A DNA stretch of 64,000 nucleotides from Secundilactobacillus kimchicus JCM 15530 (GTDB taxonomy: Bacteria > Bacillota > Bacilli > Lactobacillales > Lactobacillaceae). Shown here piece after piece: positions 16,580 through 25,031 of this stretch. The translations under genes and the position numbers were made by a program. The number at the start of each line of letters is the position of its first letter. Position 1 is the stretch's first letter. The notes beneath the pieces are model-generated. The model was given only the letters and a program-made list of their open reading frames with translations. It ran no database searches and was not told the DNA's origin. The stretch is taken from positions 186,001 through 250,000 of the forward strand of contig NZ_AZCX01000002.1 in assembly GCF_001433995.1 (NCBI RefSeq), read 5' to 3'.

Positions 16580-18877
16580 ATGGCAGCGTCGATTAAACAA
16601 CAAGAACAAGCGCATTTAGACAACGTCATTGGAAAGATCAAGGTGGCGCAAACCAAGTCTCAAGAACGCATTGATCAAGCTGAACAAGATGAAGGCGCAA
16701 TTCGTGATAACTTCCAAAACGACTTGCGGCTGAAGACTGATTCTTATGAAGGAATGATGGAAACTGCGTTGTCCGTTCGCCAGCAACAACAGTTGTTGAG
16801 TGAACGGCAGAACAGTTGGCAACATGCCACGGACCAGTTAGCCACGCTTCAAAAGTTGGAGAAATCCCCGTATTTTGCGCGGATTGACTTTCACGAGACG
16901 GGTGAGCCCAAAACTGAAACCATCTACATTGGTCTCGCGTCCTTTTCGGATCGGCCGGACCATTTCCTAGTATACGATTGGCGGGCGCCGATTTCTAGTA
17001 TCTACTATGACGGCGGCCTAGGTGAAGTGACGTATTTGACGCCAGATGGCGACCAAACAGTCAACGTTAAATTAAAGCGCCAGTTTCAAATCGAAGACGG
17101 CCAGATTAAGACCGTCTTTGACACAGACGAGGCGGTTGGTGATCAAATGTTGTTGGACGCGTTAAGTGAGCAGTCCGACACGAAGATGAGAAGCATTGTG
17201 ACCACCATTCAAAAAGAACAAAACCAGATTATTCGGGATACAAAGTCCGATCTGCTGTTCGTTCAAGGTGCGGCCGGTTCCGGGAAAACGGCGGCTGTTT
17301 TACAGCGGGTTGCATACCTTCTATACCGGTACCGCGGACGGTTGAATGCTGGGCAAGTGATTTTATTTTCACCTAATCAGTTGTTTAACGACTATATTGA
17401 CCAGGTGTTGCCTGAATTGGGCGAACAAAACATGGTCCAGATGACCTATTATCAATATGCGGGCCGGCGGTTACCCAAAATTCAGATTGAAACGTTGTCA
17501 CAGCGGTTCAGTGAGGATTATTCACAGGCTCAGCAGGCCATTGACCGGCTTAAGAGCAGCCTAACGTTCTTTAATGCCGTGACGGCTTACACGAACCACC
17601 TCGAAAAAGAAGATATGATTTTCCGAAACATTAATTTCCGTGGGAAGCCCTTCTTTAGTAAGGAAAAAATTCACGATATTTATTACAGTTTTAACGATAA
17701 CTACAATTTGAAGAACCGCATTGATGGTACGAAGGAGCAGTTGATCAAGCAATTGAATCGACGGGTGAGCTCTGAAACGCGAACGAAATGGGTGGAAGAG
17801 GCAGTTCAGTCCTTAAGTAAGGAAGAAATGGACCGACTTTTCGGAGATGAACCACGAGAGTTTGATTCCGAGGAAAAGGAATTTCAATTCTTAGCTCGAA
17901 AGATTGTGATTCGTGCGTTCCAACCAATTCGCCAAGCGGTTGTTCGAAACCGGTTCTTAAGTATTAATTCTCAGTTCATTCACATGTTAAAGGCAATGCC
18001 GTTGATTGTGGACTTGCAACAAGCCGGAATTTCGCCGGCCGACTGGCAAGCTAGCGTGGATCAAGCAGTCGCTGATATGAAGGCGGGGACGATGACGTTG
18101 AGTAACGTCACTCCATACCTGTACCTTTATGATCAAATCGCGGGCAAGCACGGTGAACGGGATATGCGCTACGTGTTCATTGATGAAATTCAAGATTACA
18201 CGCCGTTCCAGCTCGCCTTTTTGAAGTTTTCGTTTCCACGCGCACGCTTCACGTTACTTGGTGATCTGAACCAAGCCATTTTCACAAAGGAAAATAGCAA
18301 GACGCTATTGTCGGAACTTAGTACGATGTTTGACCCTGAAAAAACCCGGGTCGTGCAGCTCACACAGTCGTACCGGTCCACACAACAGATCACGGACTTT
18401 ACCCGCCATATTTTGATTAACGGGGAAGCCGTGACCGCCTTTGCGCGAAACGGGGATTTGCCGCAAATCAGTGTGCCTAAGACTGTCTCAGCGGCTGTGG
18501 ACCGCTTGATTGATCAGGTTGAGGTTAACAATGCGGCTAAGGAAACGACGGCTATCATTGGTAAAACTCTCAGTCAATGTCGCGACCTTTATGAGATTTT
18601 ACAAAAACGAGGGGTTGCAGTGACGTTGATTCAATCCGAAAATCAACGGCTTGCAGCAGGCGTTATTATCGTACCGTCTTACTTGGCGAAGGGGCTCGAG
18701 TTCGACGCAGTCGTTGTTTGGGACGCGTCGGCAGCCAACTATCACGATGAGGGTGAACGGCAACTGCTTTACACCATTTGTTCGCGAGCTATGCATCAGC
18801 TCACCGTTATTGCGACCGATGAATTATCGCCGTTATTTGACACAGTGCCAACGGATGAGTACGAGCGGGTTGATTAG
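16580..18877 (+). CDS. helD: HelD-type UvrD-like helicase/ATPase
   Basis: A 765-residue superfamily I ATPase of the HelD class, which in other Gram-positives releases and recycles stalled RNA polymerase. An N-terminal coiled arm (residues about 1-90, rich in Gln/Lys/Glu) precedes the 1A domain with Walker A GAAGSGKTA (about residues 229-237); Walker B is FIDEIQDY and motif III-IV contain LLGDLNQAIF and QSYRST. ATG 16580 follows GGAGGGG, and the upstream 33 codons of open frame lack a ribosome site. Monocistronic, with its own terminator. Confidence 0.88.
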   Translation: MAASIKQQEQAHLDNVIGKIKVAQTKSQERIDQAEQDEGAIRDNFQNDLRLKTDSYEGMMETALSVRQQQQLLSERQNSWQHATDQLATLQKLEKSPYFARIDFHETGEPKTETIYIGLASFSDRPDHFLVYDWRAPISSIYYDGGLGEVTYLTPDGDQTVNVKLKRQFQIEDGQIKTVFDTDEAVGDQMLLDALSEQSDTKMRSIVTTIQKEQNQIIRDTKSDLLFVQGAAGSGKTAAVLQRVAYLLYRYRGRLNAGQVILFSPNQLFNDYIDQVLPELGEQNMVQMTYYQYAGRRLPKIQIETLSQRFSEDYSQAQQAIDRLKSSLTFFNAVTAYTNHLEKEDMIFRNINFRGKPFFSKEKIHDIYYSFNDNYNLKNRIDGTKEQLIKQLNRRVSSETRTKWVEEAVQSLSKEEMDRLFGDEPREFDSEEKEFQFLARKIVIRAFQPIRQAVVRNRFLSINSQFIHMLKAMPLIVDLQQAGISPADWQASVDQAVADMKAGTMTLSNVTPYLYLYDQIAGKHGERDMRYVFIDEIQDYTPFQLAFLKFSFPRARFTLLGDLNQAIFTKENSKTLLSELSTMFDPEKTRVVQLTQSYRSTQQITDFTRHILINGEAVTAFARNGDLPQISVPKTVSAAVDRLIDQVEVNNAAKETTAIIGKTLSQCRDLYEILQKRGVAVTLIQSENQRLAAGVIIVPSYLAKGLEFDAVVVWDASAANYHDEGERQLLYTICSRAMHQLTVIATDELSPLFDTVPTDEYERVD

Positions 18878-18880
18878 TCA

Positions 18881-18917
18881 AAAAAACGAATCTGGATAAT
18901 AACCAGGTTCGTTTTTG
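18881..18917 (+). terminator. Terminator after helD
   Basis: AAAAAACGAATCTGG / CCAGGTTCGTTTTT with a short loop and T run. Confidence 0.85.
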
Positions 18918-19001
18918 ATAGTACCGTATTTTTTGGCCAGTTTAGGGTATAATAAAGCCATTATTGAGAGAGTTAAGACGAAGTTTTGAGGCGGACGCAG
19001 C

Positions 19002-19925
19002 ATGGCAGATTTTATGAATTACGATGTTTATACGAAGGCCCAGTGGCGCGATTTTTATCAGGATGCGTCGGTGCCCTTGACCCAGTCGAGTTTACGGCAG
19101 GTTCAAGCTTTTAACGACCAGATTTCACTTCAAGATGTTCAAGACATTTACATCCCGTTGATCCACTTGCTCGACTTGGAGATTCGGCAGTTTGATCAGC
19201 ACCAAAACATGCGGGCGGGATTTTTGCAACGCGAACCGCGACACGTCCCTTACATCATTGGCATTGCCGGGTCGGTGGCCGTGGGAAAGAGTACGACCGC
19301 ACGCTTATTAGAGGTGTTGATGAACCACTTTTTTCCCACGAAACGCGTGGAACTCGTGACAACGGACGGTTTCTTATACTCAACGGATGAACTGAAACAC
19401 CGCGGGTTGCTGGATCGCAAGGGATTTCCAGAGAGCTACAATATGAAGGCGCTCATCAAGTTTTTGAACGATGTAAAGTCGGGGAAGCCGTTGTTGGAGA
19501 TTCCGGTGTATTCTCACCGAGTTTATGATATTGTGGCTTCCGAAGTCCAGCAGGTGGTTAAACCAGACGTCTTGATTGTGGAAGGTATTAATACGTTGCA
19601 GCTACCAAGTACGGAGCAGGTTTACGTGTCTGATTTTACAGATTTTTCAATCTACGTTGACGCTAATGCCGGGTTAATTGAAAAGTGGTTTCTCGAACGG
19701 TTTCACGCTTTATTAGAGCTAGCGCGTGATGACCCATCAAACTACTACTACAAATACGCCGTCGGGGATCCGCGGGTGGCAACAGAGGCTGCAAAACGAA
19801 CCTGGCGGAGTATTGACCTGCCCAACTTAGCCGATTATATTTTGCCAACTCGTAACCGGGCCGAACTGATCATTCATAAGGGCGAACACCATATTGTCGA
19901 CCGGCTATTGCTACGAAAATACTAA
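19002..19925 (+). CDS. coaA: Pantothenate kinase, type I
   Basis: A 307-residue type I pantothenate kinase, the first enzyme of coenzyme A synthesis. The P-loop is GSVAVGKSTTARLL (near residue 90), then the TDGFLYSTDEL and LDRKGFPESYN segments of the family. Length matches the E. coli enzyme (316). ATG 19002 follows GAGGCGGACGCAGC. Monocistronic, upstream of guaA. Confidence 0.95.
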   Translation: MADFMNYDVYTKAQWRDFYQDASVPLTQSSLRQVQAFNDQISLQDVQDIYIPLIHLLDLEIRQFDQHQNMRAGFLQREPRHVPYIIGIAGSVAVGKSTTARLLEVLMNHFFPTKRVELVTTDGFLYSTDELKHRGLLDRKGFPESYNMKALIKFLNDVKSGKPLLEIPVYSHRVYDIVASEVQQVVKPDVLIVEGINTLQLPSTEQVYVSDFTDFSIYVDANAGLIEKWFLERFHALLELARDDPSNYYYKYAVGDPRVATEAAKRTWRSIDLPNLADYILPTRNRAELIIHKGEHHIVDRLLLRKY

Positions 19926-19960
19926 GTCAAACCCGAACAATTAAATGTCTCTCATTATAA

Positions 19961-19989
19961 TTGACCGGAATTTAATTTATCTGTACAAT
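19961..19989 (+). promoter_or_regulatory. Promoter of guaA
   Basis: TTGACC (19961-19966), 17-base spacer, TACAAT (19984-19989). Confidence 0.65.
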
Positions 19990-20038
19990 GTTTAATAATG
20001 TAAGATGCTACCAGTGACTAGATTAAGAGGTGAATGGA

Positions 20039-21592
20039 TTGACCAAGGTGGACTTATCGTCCTTTGATAAAATCATTGTGCTGGACTTCGGTAGTCAGTA
20101 CAACCAGTTAATTACCCGTCGAATCCGGGACTTCGGGATTTACTCAGAATTACTATCCCACAAGATCACGGCCGACGAAGTGCGTGCCATCAATCCCAAG
20201 GGCATCATCTTCTCAGGTGGTCCCAACTCCGTCTATGACGAAGACGCAATGCGCGTGGATCCTGAGATCTTTGAACTTGGAATTCCCGTATTGGGCATTT
20301 GCTACGGGATGCAGCTGATGGCCTATACGTTGGACGGCGGTAGCGTCGATTCGGACAACGGTCAGTACGGCCGGGCAGCCATTGAAGTGACGGATCCAAA
20401 CGCGACGCTCTTCAAAGGCACGCCGAAAACCCAAAATGTATGGATGAGCCATGGTGACCTCGTGACCCAGGTGCCGACCGGCTTTACAGCGGTGGCAACG
20501 AGTCCTGATTGCCCGATCGCAGCCATGCAAGATACCGACCGTAACTTCTATGGCATTCAGTTCCACGCCGAAGTTCGGAACACGGATTATGGAAACGAGA
20601 TTTTACACCACTTCGCCTTTGACGTTTGTGGCGCCGAAGCAAACTGGTCAATGGATGACTTCATTGACTTGCAAATTCAACACATTCGCGAAACCGTTGG
20701 CGACCGTAAAGTATTGCTCGGCCTCTCCGGTGGGGTGGACTCATCAGTGGTTGGCGTGCTGTTGCACAAGGCCATTGGTGACCAACTCACGTCAATCTTT
20801 GTTGACCACGGCCTTCTACGGAAGGGCGAGGCCGAACAAGTGATGGCGAGCTTGGAAGGCAAGTTTGGGTTGAACATCATCCAAGTTAACGCCCAAAAGC
20901 GGTTCTTGGATAAGTTGGCCGGCGTTAGCGACCCTGAAAAAAAGCGGAAGATCATCGGTAACGAGTTCATCCAAGTCTTTAACGACGAGGCCCAAAAGCT
21001 CGACGGGATTGATTTCTTAGCCCAGGGAACGCTGTACACCGATGTGATTGAAAGTGGAACCGACACAGCCCAGACCATCAAGTCACACCACAACGTGGGT
21101 GGCTTACCAGAAGACATGCATTTCGAACTCATCGAACCACTCCGGTCCTTGTTCAAGGACGAGGCACGGGAACTCGGTGAAAAGTTGGGCATGCCTTCAG
21201 ATCTTGTTTGGCGTCAGCCATTCCCAGGCCCAGGTCTCGGTATCCGGGTTATTGGTGAAATCACCGAAGAAAAACTTGAAATCGTCCGTGACAGTGACTT
21301 TATCCTCCGTGACGAAATCAAAAAGGCCGGCCTCGACCGCGATATCTGGCAATACTTCACCGTCTTACCAGGTATTCGCTCTGTCGGTGTCATGGGCGAC
21401 GGCCGAACTTACGACTACACAGTCGGCATCCGGGCCGTCACCTCAATCGACGGTATGACCGCCGATTTCGCCCACATTCCATACGAAGTTCTGGCCCAAA
21501 TCTCCACTCGCATCGTTAACGAAGTGAAGCACGTTAACCGCATTGTGTACGATGTGACGAGTAAGCCGCCTTCGACGATTGAGTGGGAATAA
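20039..21592 (+). CDS. guaA: GMP synthase (glutamine-hydrolysing)
   Basis: A 517-residue GMP synthase converting XMP to GMP with glutamine. The class I amidotransferase domain spans residues 1 to about 200 with nucleophile C88 in GICYGMQ and the FHAEV histidine/glutamate pair; the ATP pyrophosphatase domain follows with LSGGVDSSV; the C-terminal dimerisation domain ends in [14 protein letters not shown] 20039 is favoured over GTG 20030 because AAGAGGTG lies at the right distance and family proteins begin at T-K-V-D. No purine riboswitch was seen upstream. Confidence 0.95.
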   Translation: MTKVDLSSFDKIIVLDFGSQYNQLITRRIRDFGIYSELLSHKITADEVRAINPKGIIFSGGPNSVYDEDAMRVDPEIFELGIPVLGICYGMQLMAYTLDGGSVDSDNGQYGRAAIEVTDPNATLFKGTPKTQNVWMSHGDLVTQVPTGFTAVATSPDCPIAAMQDTDRNFYGIQFHAEVRNTDYGNEILHHFAFDVCGAEANWSMDDFIDLQIQHIRETVGDRKVLLGLSGGVDSSVVGVLLHKAIGDQLTSIFVDHGLLRKGEAEQVMASLEGKFGLNIIQVNAQKRFLDKLAGVSDPEKKRKIIGNEFIQVFNDEAQKLDGIDFLAQGTLYTDVIESGTDTAQTIKSHHNVGGLPEDMHFELIEPLRSLFKDEARELGEKLGMPSDLVWRQPFPGPGLGIRVIGEITEEKLEIVRDSDFILRDEIKKAGLDRDIWQYFTVLPGIRSVGVMGDGRTYDYTVGIRAVTSIDGMTADFAHIPYEVLAQISTRIVNEVKHVNRIVYDVTSKPPSTIEWE

Positions 21593-21607
21593 TTCCGATT
21601 AAAAAAT

Positions 21608-21694
21608 AAGACAACCAGAGTGAAATTAAGTTAATGGCAAGGCGGCGTAAAGCCGATTAGCCAAAACAAAATTTCGCGATGGTTGTCTTTTTTG
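21608..21694 (+). terminator. Long terminator after guaA, shared with the convergent gene
   Basis: Outer arms AAGACAACC...AATT / AATT...GGTTGTCTT enclose an inner GC-rich hairpin (about 21634-21662) and end in a T run. Confidence 0.7.
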
Positions 21695-21779
21695 TTTCTT
21701 TTTGTGGTGCCAGAAAATTATCTTATCTGGTACCCCCTAAATTTGTTTATCAAAACCTGAGTATTGCTGTTCCAAAGTC

Positions 21780-23081
21780 CTACTTCGCTAGCTTCAAATA
21801 TGACGTAAACGTTGAATCCGGAGCAGTCATATTCTTAATCATATTCTGATCGAATGATTTGCTAGGAAAGGTTAGGGCAAAGGGGATTTTTGTTGTTTCG
21901 TAAGAGGTTGCGCTCTTGCTTGAGTTTGTGGGCCGGTAGTTCACAACTGTCATCGAATACTGACCTGAATGGTACTGGCCATACGAACTGCCTTCATCAT
22001 CATCCCAATCTGTCTTGAGGTCGGTGAACTGGACACCATAGTCTCGATTCCATTGCTTACCGTCATATTTTGAAACGATAAAGGAATTGTTAGAATTAAA
22101 ACTCCGGTAAGTATCGCCTGTTTTGGGATTTGCAGGCTGTCCGCTGAAGACTTTTTTCAGGTCGCTGGAAATACTAGAAATAGCGTTCTTTTTAGCATAA
22201 AAGAATGAATTGTTGTCTGAAACGACTGCCAACGAGCTACCTTTAATTGGAAATACGTGTGTTGCTCCAGAATCGCGGCGCATGAACGAGTATGCGGGGA
22301 ATGTGTAAGCTATGCCACCGACTAATGTTTGACGACTTGAAGTCTCAGGAGTCGATGTTGCAGCATCGTAGAAGGCTCTAAATGTGCCAATTAAGTTGTT
22401 ATTATTATCAACAACGATAGGGATTCGATAGCCCACCCGAGTTGCCTTTGAATCCTTGTTAACAGTCTTGGGGAGTACGAGTGGCCGGCTGATTATCCGA
22501 TAGTTGTTTTTTGCAAAGTAGGCTTCTTTATAGCCGACAACCGTGTTGTTGATGAAATTCACGACTGTTTTGATTTGAGCTTTACTAGGTAACTTTGCAA
22601 AACGTTTATATGATTCTAGATTTGTGGCGGAAGACGACAGGTCATAACGACGAGTTAAACGGCCGTACGAGGTAGGTGCTTTAGCGCCGTTTTTTTCATA
22701 TAGGCTAGCGGCACTTTCAAAGGCGCCACGTTTCAAATAGCCGCGCCAAACCCAACCGTATTTATAGCCATTACCTACAAAGCCACCAATGTGGTAGTAG
22801 ACAGCTCTTTTACGACCATTTTGCAATACTGCGCTACTCTTCAGGTTGTAAGTGACGGTCGGGTAGTTATTTAAATTTCCAACTGTTTGTGTATGACTCC
22901 GATTCCACATAGAGGCGCTCTTGCCCCAAGTTTTCTGAAAATAATACTGGTTATTATACTTTTTGGTCTTAACCACACGATACGCTGCTTGCGCGGGGAC
23001 TGGCGGTGTTGATTGTAACATGGCGGCAGTGGCTAGGCTAGCTAGTATACCGAGACCTAAACTGAGATATTTGGTTTTCAT
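21780..23081 (-). CDS. Secreted protein of unrecognised family
   Basis: A 433-residue exported protein. Residues 1-33 are a signal peptide (hydrophobic core and VPAQAA cleavage site, probably after residue 32 or 33). The mature N-terminus carries a Tyr/Trp/Lys-rich stretch (YRVVKTKKYNNQYYFQKTWGKSASMW) that resembles short surface motifs found at the ends of lactobacillar exoproteins; the remaining 300 residues, rich in Ser, Asn, Tyr and Lys, match no family I know. No wall anchor or catalytic motif is visible, so it is probably released or held by charge. Monocistronic, ending at the guaA terminator. Confidence 0.65.
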   Translation of the reverse strand: MKTKYLSLGLGILASLATAAMLQSTPPVPAQAAYRVVKTKKYNNQYYFQKTWGKSASMWNRSHTQTVGNLNNYPTVTYNLKSSAVLQNGRKRAVYYHIGGFVGNGYKYGWVWRGYLKRGAFESAASLYEKNGAKAPTSYGRLTRRYDLSSSATNLESYKRFAKLPSKAQIKTVVNFINNTVVGYKEAYFAKNNYRIISRPLVLPKTVNKDSKATRVGYRIPIVVDNNNNLIGTFRAFYDAATSTPETSSRQTLVGGIAYTFPAYSFMRRDSGATHVFPIKGSSLAVVSDNNSFFYAKKNAISSISSDLKKVFSGQPANPKTGDTYRSFNSNNSFIVSKYDGKQWNRDYGVQFTDLKTDWDDDEGSSYGQYHSGQYSMTVVNYRPTNSSKSATSYETTKIPFALTFPSKSFDQNMIKNMTAPDSTFTSYLKLAK

Positions 23082-23278
23082 AAAGTGAAGCCCCTTTTCA
23101 AATAATTAGCATCCCAAACATTCTAAATTATAGCACAACCGTTAATTTACCCCATGACCCCTCCATGACGCCACCCCTGCTTGAGCCCCCAATTCCAATC
23201 ATGCTATACTAAACCAACGTTGATGTGCCAAGCCATCCTGGTGAGCGATCATTCAACAACTGAATGGAGGATCGACAT

Positions 23279-24604
23279 ATGGATGACGTGTTTAGTAAAG
23301 CGCCGGTACCTAAGGCGTATATGCATCTGGCGTTGCCAGTTGTTTTGGGGATGGTTAGTAGCATGGTTTACAACCTGGCTGACACCTTTTTTGTTGCCAA
23401 AACGGGCGACGCTAATTTAGTGGCGGGGGTTGCTTTGGGGGCGCCGCTTTTTACATTTATGCTGGCAGTTGGTGATATTTTTGGGCTTGGTGGGAGCGCC
23501 TTGATTTCGCGATTGCTGGGGACGGGTGACCACACACAGGTTCGCCTGCTTAGCTCATTTTGCCTCTATGCCTCAGTAATCATTAGTTTGGTGATCACCG
23601 CCTTGATGCTGATTTTTGAGCAGCCGATTCTGACGCTCCTTGGGGCAACAGCGGCGACTCGCGCCGATGCGGCGGGATTTTATCGGATGCTGGTCGGTGG
23701 GGCCGTGTTCATTATTGTGTCGCTCGTGCCCGGTAATATCATTCGGACGGAGGGCTTGGCCAAACAGTCGATGGTCGCCACCATTTGTGGGACAGTTTTG
23801 GCGATTATTCTGGACCCAATTTTTCTGTTCGTGTTCAATTGGGGCGCTGCCGGTGTGGGTTTGGCGAACGTGATTGGATTCGCCTTAAACACCGGAATGC
23901 TGCTGTGGTTTACGAAGCGTCAATCCCAATATTTGAGCATTTCACCTCGCGTGGCCAAGGCTTCCAAAAGTGCGCTACTGGCAATTTTGGTCATTGGCAT
24001 TCCGGCTTCACTGACGAACTTCATGCAAAGTTTCGGGATGATGATTCTGAACCAACAGTTGGCGGGTTATGGCGCAAATGCGGTGGCCGCCATGGGAATT
24101 GCTCAGAAGATCTACTCGGTCGTGATGCTGGTTATGGTCGGGTTCGCCTTTGGTGCTCAGCCACTGATTGGCTATAATTTTGGTGCCAAGGCTCACAAAC
24201 GGTTGCGGGAGATTTTACGGTTTGATTTCAAAGTGGAGCTCGGCTACGCTTTAGTGGTAGCGGTCATTTTGATTGTCATTGCCCGGCCACTAGTGTCGGC
24301 CTTTATGGCCGACCCCAAAATTGTGGCCATGGGCAGTGAGATGTTACGAGCCCTACTCATGACAACGCCCGCGGTTGGTGCCATTCTAGTTTTTACAACC
24401 GTCTTTCAGTCCACTGGACAGGCTATCGGAGCGCTGGTTCTGGCTATTTCTCGTCAAGGGGTTGTTTTCGCCCTTGCCGTGTTCTTGATGGCGCACTGGT
24501 GGGCGTACACCGGTGTGATTTTCGCCCAAGCGGCTGCGGATGTGGTCACGTGTGCGATTGGCTGGTGGCTGTATAAGGTCACTCAGAACCGACTTTATCA
24601 ATAA
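23279..24604 (+). CDS. MATE family multidrug/sodium antiporter
   Basis: A 441-residue MATE transporter with about 12 membrane helices in two homologous halves (PVVLGMVSSMVYNLADTFFVA near the start and the IPASLTNFMQSFGMMILNQ counterpart near residue 240). These proteins export cationic drugs or metabolites using sodium or protons. ATG 23279 follows GGAGG at 23266-23270. Single gene between its promoter region and the terminator 24614-24642; substrate not deducible. Confidence 0.88.
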   Translation: MDDVFSKAPVPKAYMHLALPVVLGMVSSMVYNLADTFFVAKTGDANLVAGVALGAPLFTFMLAVGDIFGLGGSALISRLLGTGDHTQVRLLSSFCLYASVIISLVITALMLIFEQPILTLLGATAATRADAAGFYRMLVGGAVFIIVSLVPGNIIRTEGLAKQSMVATICGTVLAIILDPIFLFVFNWGAAGVGLANVIGFALNTGMLLWFTKRQSQYLSISPRVAKASKSALLAILVIGIPASLTNFMQSFGMMILNQQLAGYGANAVAAMGIAQKIYSVVMLVMVGFAFGAQPLIGYNFGAKAHKRLREILRFDFKVELGYALVVAVILIVIARPLVSAFMADPKIVAMGSEMLRALLMTTPAVGAILVFTTVFQSTGQAIGALVLAISRQGVVFALAVFLMAHWWAYTGVIFAQAAADVVTCAIGWWLYKVTQNRLYQ

Positions 24605-24613
24605 TTATTGCGG

Positions 24614-24642
24614 AGCATCGCCAGTTGGCGGTGCTTTTTTTA
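24614..24642 (+). terminator. Terminator after MATE gene
   Basis: AGCATCGCC / GGCGGTGCT with AGTT loop and a T run. Confidence 0.88.
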
Positions 24643-25031
24643 GGTTGGTTAATAAGTACTTGAACCTGGATAACTGGCAACTTAGATGGTTATTCGTCTG
24701 ATAAGTGAAGAAATCCTGTTTTTGGATTATTTCTGGACCTCTAGTTAAGAAGAAAGAGTCAGCTATAATTGTTGCAAATTAGTGTTTCAGTCCCCAATTT
24801 TAAAGTTGGAAGAGGTGTTAAAAACGGCTAGTAAACTGATCAAAAATAAATTAGAACACTATACATTTTTCGAAAAGTGTGTCATTATTATGGCATAATA
24901 TTATGAGTCTAAACGATTGATAGATGATTCGTTGAGGGCATTTGTTGAAGTCATTACTCGATGAAGTCAATAACCGAACTGAACCTTTTTTGAAATTTGA
25001 GTGATGGCTTTTGAAATGGGAGGAATTTAAG
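24643..25031. other. Upstream region of the surface-protein gene
   Basis: No gene is visible in this AT-rich stretch. It holds two adjacent 16-base near-repeats beginning TGAAGTCA (24946-24961 and 24962-24977, 13 of 16 bases alike), close before the start of the surface protein, and an AT-rich GGCATAATATT element near 24892 that could be a -10 region. Confidence 0.4.

Noticed and set aside
19926-20038. Purine riboswitch before guaA
   Set aside because: No conserved purine-aptamer core or hairpin/terminator switch is visible in the 113 bases; an ordinary promoter is.
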